The notes under the pieces are model-generated. The model did no database searches, had not been told where the DNA came from, and was given only the letters and a program-made list of their open reading frames with translations. From Kitasatospora cheerisanensis KCTC 2395 (GTDB lineage: Bacteria > Actinomycetota > Actinomycetes > Streptomycetales > Streptomycetaceae): a stretch of DNA of 64,000 nt. The DNA lies in the NCBI RefSeq assembly GCF_000696185.1, contig NZ_KK853997.1, forward strand, positions 4,423,981 through 4,487,980, read 5' to 3'. This document shows positions 34,576 through 42,957 of the stretch, in pieces (positions within the stretch are counted from its first letter, which is position 1; each line of letters opens with the position of its first letter). The position numbers and the translations under genes are program-made.

Positions 34576-35160
34576 ATGATCGAGATTCCTTCCGACCTCC
34601 ACCGGGACGTCGTCCCGCTCGCCTTCCTCCTCGGTACCTGGGAGGGCGCGGGCGTCCATGACTTCCCCGGCAGCGAGAAGTGCAACTTCGGCCAGGAGAT
34701 CGTCTTCCGCCACGACGGACGGCCTTTCCTGGAGTTCCGCTCCCGTACCTGGGTGCTGGACGAGCAGGGCGAGAAGGTCCGCCCGCTGGAGATGGAGCAC
34801 GCCTTCTGGCGGGTGACCAGCAACCAGCACGGGACCAGCGGCGAGCGCGAGATCGAGGTCTCCTCGGTGCGCGACGACGGCACCGTGGAGATCTGGTACG
34901 GCAAGCTGCACGACGGCAAGCCGCAGATCGACCTGGCCACCGACGCGGTCGCCCGGATCGAGGGCGCGGCCCCGTACAGCGGCGGCAAGCGGCTGTTCGG
35001 CCTGGTCAAGGACGAGCTGCTGTGGGTCGGCGAGAAGGCCGCCCCGCAGGTGCCGCTGCGGCCGTACATGTCGGCGCAGCTGAAGAAGGTGCTCAACCCG
35101 GCGCAGCTGATCAAGGACGTCAACGACCTCCCGGACGACGGGATCGCGTTCTTCCGCTGA
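34576..35160 (+). CDS. FABP-like / nitrobindin heme-binding protein
   Basis: A 194-residue ten-stranded beta-barrel protein of the FABP/THAP4 (nitrobindin) family. The signature GTWEGAG at residues 20-26 is present, as are further barrel strands such as LEFRSRTWVLDEQGE and IEVSSVRDDGTVEIWYG. Family members bind ferric heme and react with nitric oxide or peroxynitrite. The family's axial His is near the C-terminus, but this protein ends DDGIAFFR with no His there, so heme ligation is uncertain. Confidence 0.82.
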   Translation: MIEIPSDLHRDVVPLAFLLGTWEGAGVHDFPGSEKCNFGQEIVFRHDGRPFLEFRSRTWVLDEQGEKVRPLEMEHAFWRVTSNQHGTSGEREIEVSSVRDDGTVEIWYGKLHDGKPQIDLATDAVARIEGAAPYSGGKRLFGLVKDELLWVGEKAAPQVPLRPYMSAQLKKVLNPAQLIKDVNDLPDDGIAFFR

Positions 35161-35176
35161 GCCCGGTGCGAGTGGG

Positions 35177-35205
35177 GGACCGACCCGGCGGTCGGTCCCT
35201 ACACT
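35177..35205 (+). promoter_or_regulatory. Inverted repeat and -10 upstream of nur
   Basis: An 8-bp inverted repeat, GGACCGAC and GTCGGTCC around 6 bases, directly precedes a -10-like TACACT (35200-35205). It could be an operator for nur or a weak terminator for the FABP-like gene. Confidence 0.5.
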
Positions 35206-35239
35206 GGTCGGCACGACCTCTCAACGGGCAGGGACACCA

Positions 35240-35686
35240 GTGGCGAACACCGAGACCACCGACTGGAAGGCCGACCTGCGCGAGCGCGGCTACCGGCTGA
35301 CCCCGCAGCGCCAGCTGGTGCTGGAGGCCGTCGACGTGCTCGACCACGCCACTCCGGACGAGATCCTGGCGCAGGTCCGGCGCACCGCCAGCGGCGTCAA
35401 CATCTCCACCGTGTACCGGACGCTGGAGCTCCTGGAGGAGCTCGGCCTGGTCTCGCACGCCCACCTCGGGCACGGCGCGCCCACCTACCACCTGGCGGGC
35501 CGGCACACCCACCTGCACCTGGTCTGCCGGGACTGCGACCGGGTCACCGAGACCGACACCGCGATCGCCGCGCCGCTGATCGACAGCCTGCGCGCCCAGC
35601 ACGGCTTCGACACCGACCTGAAGCACTTCGCCATCTTCGGCCGCTGCGCGGACTGCACCGCCGAGTCGGAGGACGGCCGGTCGTAA
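35240..35686 (+). CDS. nur: Fur-family nickel regulator Nur
   Basis: A 148-residue Fur-family repressor. The DNA-binding domain (YRLTPQRQLVLEAV, STVYRTLELLEELGLVSH) and the His-rich metal-binding segment (HAHLGHGAPTYHLAGRHTHLHLVCRDC) follow the pattern of Streptomyces Nur, the nickel sensor controlling sodF and nickel uptake genes, more closely than Fur or Zur. Two CxxC pairs (CRDC and CADC) could hold structural zinc. Its place just before ygfZ agrees with the S. coelicolor locus as I remember it. Metal specificity is inferred. Confidence 0.82.
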   Translation: MANTETTDWKADLRERGYRLTPQRQLVLEAVDVLDHATPDEILAQVRRTASGVNISTVYRTLELLEELGLVSHAHLGHGAPTYHLAGRHTHLHLVCRDCDRVTETDTAIAAPLIDSLRAQHGFDTDLKHFAIFGRCADCTAESEDGRS

Positions 35687-35696
35687 GCTGGCCGGT

Positions 35697-36653
35697 ATGA
35701 AGAGCCCGCTGCTTGCGCTGCCCGGCGCCGTCGCCGCCGAAGGTCCCGACGAGGGGGTCGCCGCCCACTACGGCGACCTGTTCCGCGAGCAGCGGGAGCT
35801 GGCCGCGGGGCGCGGCTTCACCGACCTGTCGCACCGCGGCGTGGTCACCGTCACCGGCCCGGACCGGCTGAGCTGGCTGCACCTGCTGCTCACCCAGCAC
35901 GTCAGCGAACTGCCGCCGCAGCAGGCCACCGAGGCGCTGGTGCTGTCCCCGCACGGGCACGTCGAGCACGCGCTCTACCTGGTCGACGACGGGGAGACGA
36001 CCTGGATCCACGTGGAGCCCGGCACCGCGCCCGCGCTGGTGGCGTACCTGGAGTCGATGAAGTTCTGGAACCGGGCCGAGGTCGCCGACGCCACCGCCGA
36101 CTACGCGGTGGTGTTCCTGCCGGCCGGCTCCACCACCCCCGCCGACCGGGCCGCCGCCGTCCGCGAACTCCCGTGGGGCCGCGACCTGTTCGTGCCGCGC
36201 GCGGAACTCGCCGAGGCCGTCGCGGAGTTCGGCCCCGCCGCCGGCGTGTGGGCGTACGAGGCGCTGCGGATCGAGGGGCACCGGCCGCGCCTCGGCTTCG
36301 AGACCGACCACCGCACCATCCCGCACGAGGTGGACTGGCTGGGCAGCGCGGTGCACCTGAACAAGGGCTGCTACCGCGGCCAGGAGACGGTCGCCCGGGT
36401 GCACAACCTGGGCCGCCCGCCGCGCCGCCTGGTCTTCCTGCACCTGGACGGCACCGAGGAGAAGCTGCCCGCGCACGGCGCCGAGGTCCGGGTCGAGGGC
36501 CAGGATCGGCCGGTCGGCTTCGTCACCTCCGCGGCCCGCCACCACGAGCTGGGCCCGGTCGCGCTGGCCCTGGTCAAGCGGAACACCCCGGTGGACGCGG
36601 TGCTGCTGGCCGACGGCGTGCCCGGCAGCCAGGACGTGATCGTCCCGGCCTGA
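35697..36653 (+). CDS. ygfZ: YgfZ/GcvT family folate-binding Fe-S cluster protein
   Basis: A 318-residue tetrahydrofolate-binding protein that helps make or repair iron-sulfur clusters. The diagnostic motif KGCYRGQE with its conserved Cys is present near residue 223. The ATG lies 8 bases after a TAAGCT element and has no Shine-Dalgarno, so it may be leaderless. It begins 10 bases after nur and converges with dtd. Confidence 0.9.
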   Translation: MKSPLLALPGAVAAEGPDEGVAAHYGDLFREQRELAAGRGFTDLSHRGVVTVTGPDRLSWLHLLLTQHVSELPPQQATEALVLSPHGHVEHALYLVDDGETTWIHVEPGTAPALVAYLESMKFWNRAEVADATADYAVVFLPAGSTTPADRAAAVRELPWGRDLFVPRAELAEAVAEFGPAAGVWAYEALRIEGHRPRLGFETDHRTIPHEVDWLGSAVHLNKGCYRGQETVARVHNLGRPPRRLVFLHLDGTEEKLPAHGAEVRVEGQDRPVGFVTSAARHHELGPVALALVKRNTPVDAVLLADGVPGSQDVIVPA

Positions 36654-36660
36654 GGCCCGC

Positions 36661-37092
36661 TCAGACCTCCAGCAGCACGGTGAACGGCCCGTCGTTCACC
36701 AGCGACACCTTCATGTCGGCGCCGAACCGCCCGGTCTCGACCTTCGCGCCCAGCGCGCGGAGTTCGGCCACCACGGCGTCCACCAGCGGTTCGGCGACCG
36801 GGCCGGGGGCGGCGGCGTTCCAGGTGGGGCGGCGGCCCTTGCGGGCGTCGCCGTACAGGGTGAACTGGCTGATCACCAGCAGCGGGGCGCCGAGCTCCGA
36901 GCAGGACTGCTCGGGGCTGCCCGGGAACAGCCGCAGCGTCCACAGCTTGCGGGCCAGCTGGGCGGCCTGCGCCGGAGTGTCCTCGTGGGTGGCGCCGACC
37001 AGGACGCACAGGCCGGGGCCCTCGATCGCGCCGACCGTCTCGCCGTCCACCGTCACGGCCGCCTCGGCGACCCGTTGCACCACTGCTCGCAT
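36661..37092 (-). CDS. dtd: D-aminoacyl-tRNA deacylase
   Basis: A 143-residue enzyme that removes D-amino acids from tRNA. The first motif SQFTLYGD is intact. The second, usually GPVT with the Gly-cisPro pair, reads NDGPFT here; the Gly-Pro is kept but Val is Phe. The start is set at the conserved MRAVVQRV; the longer frame to 37146 lacks similarity. It converges on ygfZ with 7 bases between them. Confidence 0.92.
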   Translation of the reverse strand: MRAVVQRVAEAAVTVDGETVGAIEGPGLCVLVGATHEDTPAQAAQLARKLWTLRLFPGSPEQSCSELGAPLLVISQFTLYGDARKGRRPTWNAAAPGPVAEPLVDAVVAELRALGAKVETGRFGADMKVSLVNDGPFTVLLEV

Positions 37093-37437
37093 GCCGCCCA
37101 TTGTGCCCGCACGTCCACCTGGGGGGCGCGTGCCCTCGGGTTGCACGCCGGGGTCGCACGTGATGCGCCCCGATCGGTGCAGGTGAGCCCATGGCGCGGA
37201 TTCTTCGTACTAGCCAGGGGTGTTCGCCAGGGGGCCGTTCGGGTACTCGGGCGTGCGGGCCCGGGGCCCGGGGTGGCACGCTGTCCGACGGCCCGGGGCC
37301 ATCCGGGCCCGAGGGGGCTCCGCCGTCCCGGCGAACCGCGTCACCCGCACGAGTGGCACCGCCCGACGCCGGGAACCCTGGTGGCGGGCGGCCCGTGCGA
37401 TCGGCGGGCCCTGGTACTACGGCAGGTGGTCGGATTG
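37093..37437. other. Intergenic region between dtd and rsiG
   Basis: A divergent promoter region of 345 bases. It is very GC-rich with G and C runs (for example GGGCCCGGGGCCCGGGG near 37257-37273). No clear gene, operator or terminator was found. Confidence 0.45.
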
Positions 37438-37956
37438 ATGGACGTGAGCGCGCTCGACGGGCTGGCCGGCCTGGCCCTGGAGGAGCTGCGGGTGCTGCGC
37501 CGGGACGCCCTGGAGCAGGAGGCCGACCTGTCGTACCTGCGCCGCCTGCTGCACGGCCGGCTGGACATCCTGCGGGCCGAACTGCAGCGCCGGGAGATCC
37601 CGCTGGCGGTCGCCGGCGAGGCGCAGGGCGAGCTGCTCGACCGGCTGCCCGCGATCCTGGCGGACACCCCGTCCGCCACCCGCCGCCCGGCCCGGCACCT
37701 GACCCTCGGCCCGCCGCGCGGCGAGCGCTACCGGCTGGAGGCGGACGCCCTGATGGGCGACGTCCAGCTGGCCGACCTCGGCGCGCACGCCACCGCCGAC
37801 CTGCTGGCCGCCGCCGAACGGCTGGCCGAGCACGAGCGCGAGGTGTCCGGCCGCCGCCAGGCCCTGCAGCGCACCGCGGACGACTGCGGGGCGGAGATCA
37901 CCCGCAGGTACCGTGAGGGGGAGGCCCGGGTCGAGGACCTGCTCGGCGGCAGCTGA
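37438..37956 (+). CDS. rsiG: Anti-sigma factor RsiG (c-di-GMP-dependent)
   Basis: A 172-residue helical protein. RsiG with bound c-di-GMP holds the sporulation sigma factor WhiG inactive. Each of its two long helices should carry E(X)3S(X)2R(X)3Q(X)3D. The second is complete (E133, S137, R140, Q144, D148). The first reads E28, S32, R35, His39, D43, with His in place of Gln. The start at ATG 37438 follows AGGTGG. The cdgB-like cyclase near 58-60 kb could supply its ligand. Confidence 0.85.
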   Translation: MDVSALDGLAGLALEELRVLRRDALEQEADLSYLRRLLHGRLDILRAELQRREIPLAVAGEAQGELLDRLPAILADTPSATRRPARHLTLGPPRGERYRLEADALMGDVQLADLGAHATADLLAAAERLAEHEREVSGRRQALQRTADDCGAEITRRYREGEARVEDLLGGS

Positions 37957-38014
37957 GCGGGCGGAACGCGGTCGGGGCCCGCCCACCCTCACCGCACGCC
38001 CTGGAGACCCACCC

Positions 38015-38965
38015 GTGTCGCAGTCCGCCCTGCCCGCCCTCGCCGAGGTCATACGCTCCGGCTTCACCGAGGGCCGCCACCGCGGTTCGCTGGTCCTGCT
38101 CGACGCCGACGGCGCCGTCGCGTTCGCGCTCGGCGCCCCCGAGCAGCCGGTCTTTCCGCGTTCCACCGCCAAGCCGTTCCAGGCGGTCGCCACCCTCCGG
38201 GCCGGCCTGGAGCTGCACGGCGAGCAGCTCGCCCTGGCCGCCTCCAGCCACTCCGCCGAGCCCTTCCACCGGGCCGCGGTCCGCCGGATCCTCACCGACG
38301 CCGGCCTCACCGAGGCCGCCCTGCGCACCCCCGCCGACCTGCCGCTGGACGAGGTCGAGGCGGAGGAGCTGCTGCGCTCCGGCGGGCAGCGGGAGCCGAT
38401 CCTGATGGACTGCTCCGGCAAGCACGCCGGCTGGCTGGCCGCCTGCGCCGCCAACGGCTGGGACCTGGAGAGCTACCTCGACCCCGAGCACCCGATCCAG
38501 CGCCTGGCCCGCACCGCGCTGGAGGAGGGCACCGGCGAGCGCGCCGCGCACACCGGCACCGACGGCTGCGGCGCCCCGCTGCTGGCCGTCTCGCTGACCG
38601 GCCTGGCCCGCGGCTACCGCGCCCTGGTGCTGGCCGGGCCGGGCACCGAGCAGCGCCGGGTCGCCGACGCGATGCGCGCCCACCCCGAGTACGTGGCCGG
38701 CACCCGCCGGGCCGACACCTGGCTGATGCGGGCGGTGCCCGGGGCGCTGTCCAAGATGGGCGCCGAGGCCGTCCAGGTGGTCGCGCTGCCCGACGGCCGG
38801 GCCCTGGCCTTCAAGATCGAGGACGGCGCGGAGCGCGCCCGCGGCCCGGTGCTGGCCGCCGCGCTGCGCCGGCTGGGCGTCGAGGACCCGGTGCTGGACC
38901 GGATCGCGGCCGCCCCGCTGCACGGCGGCGGCCAGGTGGTCGGCGAGGTCCGCGCGGCGTTCTGA
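38015..38965 (+). CDS. Asparaginase
   Basis: A 316-residue member of the AnsA-like bacterial asparaginase family (PF06089 type), which hydrolyses asparagine to aspartate and ammonia. Conserved blocks visible: RSTAKPFQA near residue 50, MDCSGKHAGWL near 135 and GTDGCGAPLLAVSL near 185. The GTG at 38015 has GGAG 6 bases upstream. No signal peptide, so it is cytosolic. Confidence 0.88.
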   Translation: MSQSALPALAEVIRSGFTEGRHRGSLVLLDADGAVAFALGAPEQPVFPRSTAKPFQAVATLRAGLELHGEQLALAASSHSAEPFHRAAVRRILTDAGLTEAALRTPADLPLDEVEAEELLRSGGQREPILMDCSGKHAGWLAACAANGWDLESYLDPEHPIQRLARTALEEGTGERAAHTGTDGCGAPLLAVSLTGLARGYRALVLAGPGTEQRRVADAMRAHPEYVAGTRRADTWLMRAVPGALSKMGAEAVQVVALPDGRALAFKIEDGAERARGPVLAAALRRLGVEDPVLDRIAAAPLHGGGQVVGEVRAAF

Positions 38966-39063
38966 CGCCCCGTCGGGCGATGCCGGGATGCCCGCCCCGG
39001 CCCGCTGGTGCACGGTGGACGGCGGGGGAGCGCCCGCCACCGCCGCACCAGGGAGTACTTGCC

Positions 39064-39288
39064 ATGACCGACCACACCTACCGGGTCACCGAGATCGTCG
39101 GCTCCTCGCACGAGGGCGTCGACGCCGCCATCCGCAACGGCATCGCCCGCGCCGACCGCACGCTGCGGAACCTGGACTGGTTCGAGGTGGTCCAGGTCCG
39201 CGGCCACATCGAGGACGGGGCGGTCAAGCACTTCCAGGTCGGCCTGAAGGTCGGCTTCCGGCTCGACGACAACGGCAACGGCGGCTGA
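39064..39288 (+). CDS. Dodecin
   Basis: A 74-residue flavin-binding protein that forms hollow dodecamers. The family pattern is clear: YRVTEIVGSS, the helix GVDAAIRNGIARA and the strand WFEVVQVRGHIEDG, with the conserved Trp that stacks on flavin. The ATG follows GGGAG. It is monocistronic and followed by a strong terminator. Confidence 0.93.
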   Translation: MTDHTYRVTEIVGSSHEGVDAAIRNGIARADRTLRNLDWFEVVQVRGHIEDGAVKHFQVGLKVGFRLDDNGNGG

Positions 39289-39302
39289 CCGGCCGCCGGG
39301 AA

Positions 39303-39347
39303 CGTGCGAGGGGCGGGAGTCCGGATCGGACTCCCGCCCCTCGCACG
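39303..39347. terminator. Long perfect terminator between dodecin and ppa
   Basis: A 20-bp perfect stem beginning CGTGCGAGGGGCGGG (39303-39322 with 39328-39347) and a 5-base loop. It separates two convergent genes. Confidence 0.85.
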
Positions 39348-39381
39348 GGTGCTTCGGCGACGCCCCGCGGGGCGCGGCGGC

Positions 39382-39873
39382 TCAGTGGCCGCCCTGCTCC
39401 TGGAGGCGCTTGATCGAGGCGGTGATCTCGGCCTCGGCCTCGGCGCGGCCGACCCAGTCGGCGCCCTGGACGGACTTGCCGGGCTCCAGGTCCTTGTAGA
39501 CCTCGAAGAAGTGCTGGATCTCCAGGCGGTCGAACTCCGACACGTCCTGCAGGTCCTGCAGGTGCGACCAGCGCGGGTCGGTCGCCGGGACGCACAGCAG
39601 CTTGTCGTCGCCGCCGGCCTCGTCGGTCATGTGGAACATGCCGATGGCGCGGCACTTGATCAGGCAGCCGGGGAAGGTCGGCTCGTCCAGGATGACCAGG
39701 GCGTCCAGCGGGTCGCCGTCGTCCGCGAGGGTGCCCTCGACGTAGCCGTAGTCGGCCGGGTAGCGGGTCGAGGTGAAGAGCATGCGGTCCAGGCGGAGGC
39801 GACCGGACTCATGGTCGACCTCGTACTTGTTGCGCGAGCCCTTCGGGATCTCGATCAGGACGTCGAACTCCAA
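39382..39873 (-). CDS. ppa: Inorganic pyrophosphatase
   Basis: Family I soluble pyrophosphatase of 163 residues. The start is a TTG (EFDVLIEIPKGSRNKYEVD) with GGAGG five bases upstream. Metal and phosphate ligands are present: KGSRNKYE, the YPADYGYVEGTL block and DGDPLDALV. It is divergent from dacB. The frame continues to 40314 but that part is antisense to dacB. Confidence 0.95.
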   Translation of the reverse strand: MEFDVLIEIPKGSRNKYEVDHESGRLRLDRMLFTSTRYPADYGYVEGTLADDGDPLDALVILDEPTFPGCLIKCRAIGMFHMTDEAGGDDKLLCVPATDPRWSHLQDLQDVSEFDRLEIQHFFEVYKDLEPGKSVQGADWVGRAEAEAEITASIKRLQEQGGH

Positions 39874-39949
39874 CGGTTCCTCCAAGGTTCGGACTGACAG
39901 AATCCAAGTGTCTCCTACGACAGTGAGTGCTCGGGAAAGGGGCCGGTCG

Positions 39950-41467
39950 GTGAGATCAGGGACAGGGGTGGGGCGCGGGCGCAGAACGGCGCTCGTCGGG
40001 GTCCTGGGGGTGGCGCTGGCAGCGGGGGTGCTGACGGTCGCCGATCCGGCGCTGGCGCAGCCGTCGCCGGGAGCCAGCCGCTCGGACGGGCACGGCAGGC
40101 GCGCCGACGACGGACACCACCCGGGGGGTGACGGGCAGGGCCAGGACGAACACGGCAAGGCCGGCCAGCAGGACCGCCGCGGCAACCGGCACCGCGCGGT
40201 GCCGGTCAAGGGCCCGGTGCTGCCGGCCGGCGGCGCCGCGGACAGCCGGGTGCCGACCGGCAACGGGCTGCGCACCGCACTCGGCACCACCGTGCAGGAC
40301 AGGTCGCTGGGCACGCTGAACTACGCGGTCGCGGACGCCGCCACCGGCGAGCTCCTGGCCGGGGCGAACGAGAACACCCCGGCCACGCCCGCCTCCACCA
40401 CCAAGCTGGCCACCGCCGTCGCCGCGCTGGCCCTGCTGCCGGCCGGCCACCGGATCGCCACCACGGTGGTGCAGGGCGCCCCCGGCGAGATCACCCTGGT
40501 CGGCGGCGGCGACCCCACGCTGACGGGGCTGCCGGTCGACCAGGTCCGGATCGGCGGCGCCCCGGTGGACCAGGAGAGCGCACCCGCCTCGCTGATCGAC
40601 CTGGCCCGGCGCACCGCCGCCGCGCTGAAGGCCGCCGGCACCACCACCGTCAAGCTCTCGTACGACACCTCGCTGTACGGCGGCCCGGTGCTGCACAGGG
40701 AGCACGACGGGACGAACATCGCCGCGATCACCCCGCTGATGGTCGACGAGGGCCGGGTCGACCCGCGGTCCGCGAAGGAGGCCCCGGACCGGGTGCCCGA
40801 CCCGGCCGGGCAGGCCGCCGAGGCCTTCACGGCCCTCCTGAAGGCCGAGGGCGTCACCGTCCCGCAGAAGGCCGGCCAGGCCGGCGCCCCCGCCGGGGCG
40901 ACCGAGCTGGCCCGGGTGGAGTCGCCGGAGATCGGACGGCTGGTGGAGCGGATGCTCACCACCTCCGACAACCAGCTCGCCGAGGCGGTCGCCCGCCAGG
41001 TCGCGCTCGCCGCCAAGCAGCCCGCGAGCTTCGACGGCGCGGCCGCCGCCGTCACCGCCGAACTCACGAAGCTCGGGCTGCCGACCGCCGGGGTGGTGCT
41101 CACCGACGGCAGCGGCCTGGCCTCGGCCAACCTGATCCCGCCGGTCACCCTGGTGAAGCTGCTGTCCGCGGCCGGCTCCCCGCAGCACCCGGAACTGCGC
41201 CCGGTGATCACCGGCCTGCCGATCGCGGGCTTCACCGGCACCCTGGCCGGCCGGTACGGCGCCAGGTCCGGGGCCGGCGAGGCGGCCGGCATCGTGCGCG
41301 CCAAGACCGGCTCGCTGTCGAACGTCAACACGCTGGCCGGCACCGTGGTCGACGCCGACGGCCGGGTACTGGTGTTCGCCCTGATGAGCCGCACCGGCGC
41401 GCTCCCCGACACGGCCCGCGCCGCCGTCGACCGGATCGTCGCGAAGATCGCCGCCTGCGGCTGCTGA
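39950..41467 (+). CDS. dacB: D-alanyl-D-alanine carboxypeptidase (PBP4, DacB type)
   Basis: Class C penicillin-binding protein of about 505 residues that trims or cleaves peptidoglycan cross-links. A signal peptide or anchor (GVLGVALAAGVLTVADPALAQ) is followed by a His/Gly-rich linker of about 60 residues. Active-site motifs are complete: STTK (nucleophile Ser), SDN and KTG. The GTG at 39950 follows AAGGGG; a GTG at 39923 is also in frame. Confidence 0.92.
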   Translation: MRSGTGVGRGRRTALVGVLGVALAAGVLTVADPALAQPSPGASRSDGHGRRADDGHHPGGDGQGQDEHGKAGQQDRRGNRHRAVPVKGPVLPAGGAADSRVPTGNGLRTALGTTVQDRSLGTLNYAVADAATGELLAGANENTPATPASTTKLATAVAALALLPAGHRIATTVVQGAPGEITLVGGGDPTLTGLPVDQVRIGGAPVDQESAPASLIDLARRTAAALKAAGTTTVKLSYDTSLYGGPVLHREHDGTNIAAITPLMVDEGRVDPRSAKEAPDRVPDPAGQAAEAFTALLKAEGVTVPQKAGQAGAPAGATELARVESPEIGRLVERMLTTSDNQLAEAVARQVALAAKQPASFDGAAAAVTAELTKLGLPTAGVVLTDGSGLASANLIPPVTLVKLLSAAGSPQHPELRPVITGLPIAGFTGTLAGRYGARSGAGEAAGIVRAKTGSLSNVNTLAGTVVDADGRVLVFALMSRTGALPDTARAAVDRIVAKIAACGC

Positions 41468-41570
41468 CTCCGCGTCGGCCCGCTGACCGGGCGTCAACGG
41501 GCCGACCGGGGGCGGGCGGGCCGCTGCGCCCGTCTCCCCCCGGGCGGGGGCGAGCACGTACCGTGAGGGC

Positions 41571-42725
41571 ATGACGAGCGCGAACAGCGGTGCGGAGATG
41601 GTCGACTGGGATCTCGCGGCGGCGACCGCGGTGCGCCTCGCCCGGCCCGGGCCCCGGATCGGCCGCGAGGAGGCCCGGACGGTGGTCTCCGAGCTCCGCC
41701 GGCACGCCGTCGAGGCCGAGCGGCACGTGCGCGAGTTCACCCGGATGGGGACCGGCGAGGACACCCCCGGCACCCCCGTCCTGGTGGTCGACCGGCCCGG
41801 CTGGGTGCGGGCCAACGTGGCGGGCTTCCGCACCGTGGTCCGCCCGCTGACGGACCGGCTGGCGGCCCGCCGCCCGGACGGCCCCGGCTCGGCGGCGGTC
41901 GGCTCGATGGGCGCCAAGGCCACCGGCGTGGAGGTCGGCGCGGTGCTGGCGTTCCTGTCGGCGAAGGTGCTGGGCCAGTACGAGACCTTCGCCCCGGCCC
42001 AGCTGCCCACCGCCCCGGACAGCCCCGAGGGCCTGTTCGACCAGCCGCGCCGCGGCCTGACCGCGGTGCCCGGGCGGCTGCTGCTGGTGGCGCCGAACAT
42101 CGTCCAGGTGGAGCGCGAACTCGACGTCGCCCCGCACGACTTCCGGCTCTGGGTGTGCCTGCACGAGGAGACCCACCGGACCCAGTTCACCGCCGTGCCC
42201 TGGCTGCGCGACCACATCCAGTCCGAGGTGCAGGAGTTCCTGGCGCAGACCGACGTCGACCCGTCGGCGCTGCTGGACCGGCTGCGCGAGGCGCTCGGCG
42301 GCCTGCCGGGCTTCGGCGGCCGCGGCAACGGCTCTGCCGCGGGCAGCCTCACCGACCTGGTGCAGACGCCGGCGCAGCGGGAGATCCTGTCCCGGCTGAC
42401 CGCCGTGATGTCGCTGCTGGAGGGCCACGCCGACGTGGTGATGGACGGCGTCGGCCCGGCCGTGGTGCCGTCGGTGGCGGAGATCCGGGAGAAGTTCCAG
42501 CGCCGCCGCGACCGCGGCAGCGGCCGGCTCGACCTGGTGCTGCGCCGGATGCTCGGCATGGACGCCAAGCTGCGCCAGTACCAGGACGGCGCGGTGTTCG
42601 TCCGCGGCGTGGTGGAGCGGGCCGGGATGGACGGCTTCAACCGGGTGTGGACGTCGCCGAACACGCTGCCCACCAAGGAGGAGATCCACGACCCGGCGTC
42701 CTGGGTGGCCCGGGTGGTCGGCTGA
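41571..42725 (+). CDS. DUF2342 zinc-dependent metalloprotease
   Basis: A 384-residue member of the DUF2342 family, annotated as zinc-dependent metalloprotease or F420-biosynthesis-associated protein in actinobacteria. The zincin motif HEETH lies near residue 200 in LWVCLHEETHRTQF, and a downstream Glu-containing helix (LLEGHADVVMDG) could give the third ligand. No signal peptide. It sits between dacB and tilS, a conserved order. Substrate unknown. Confidence 0.88.
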   Translation: MTSANSGAEMVDWDLAAATAVRLARPGPRIGREEARTVVSELRRHAVEAERHVREFTRMGTGEDTPGTPVLVVDRPGWVRANVAGFRTVVRPLTDRLAARRPDGPGSAAVGSMGAKATGVEVGAVLAFLSAKVLGQYETFAPAQLPTAPDSPEGLFDQPRRGLTAVPGRLLLVAPNIVQVERELDVAPHDFRLWVCLHEETHRTQFTAVPWLRDHIQSEVQEFLAQTDVDPSALLDRLREALGGLPGFGGRGNGSAAGSLTDLVQTPAQREILSRLTAVMSLLEGHADVVMDGVGPAVVPSVAEIREKFQRRRDRGSGRLDLVLRRMLGMDAKLRQYQDGAVFVRGVVERAGMDGFNRVWTSPNTLPTKEEIHDPASWVARVVG

Positions 42726-42957
42726 GCCCGGACACCGGGCGGGCGTCGTTCGCGGACCCCGGTGGACGGTCAACCGCGCGAGTCGTACACCTGGCGGCAG
42801 CCGTAACGTTTCACCATTCACCCGTACGTGGGACCGTGGATCCGCCGTTGGCGCGGGTGGCGTGGGCGGTGGCCGGATTCTGCGACCATCTGTGAGCGCC
42901 TGGTGACAGAGAGCTGACAGGCGGTCCCGTACCCCCCTCCGCCAAGGAGTGCCAACC

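Noticed and set aside
37191..37916. 241-codon ORF overlapping rsiG
   Set aside because: It is the shifted frame of rsiG with low-complexity Gly/Arg/Pro content; the rsiG frame has the family motifs.
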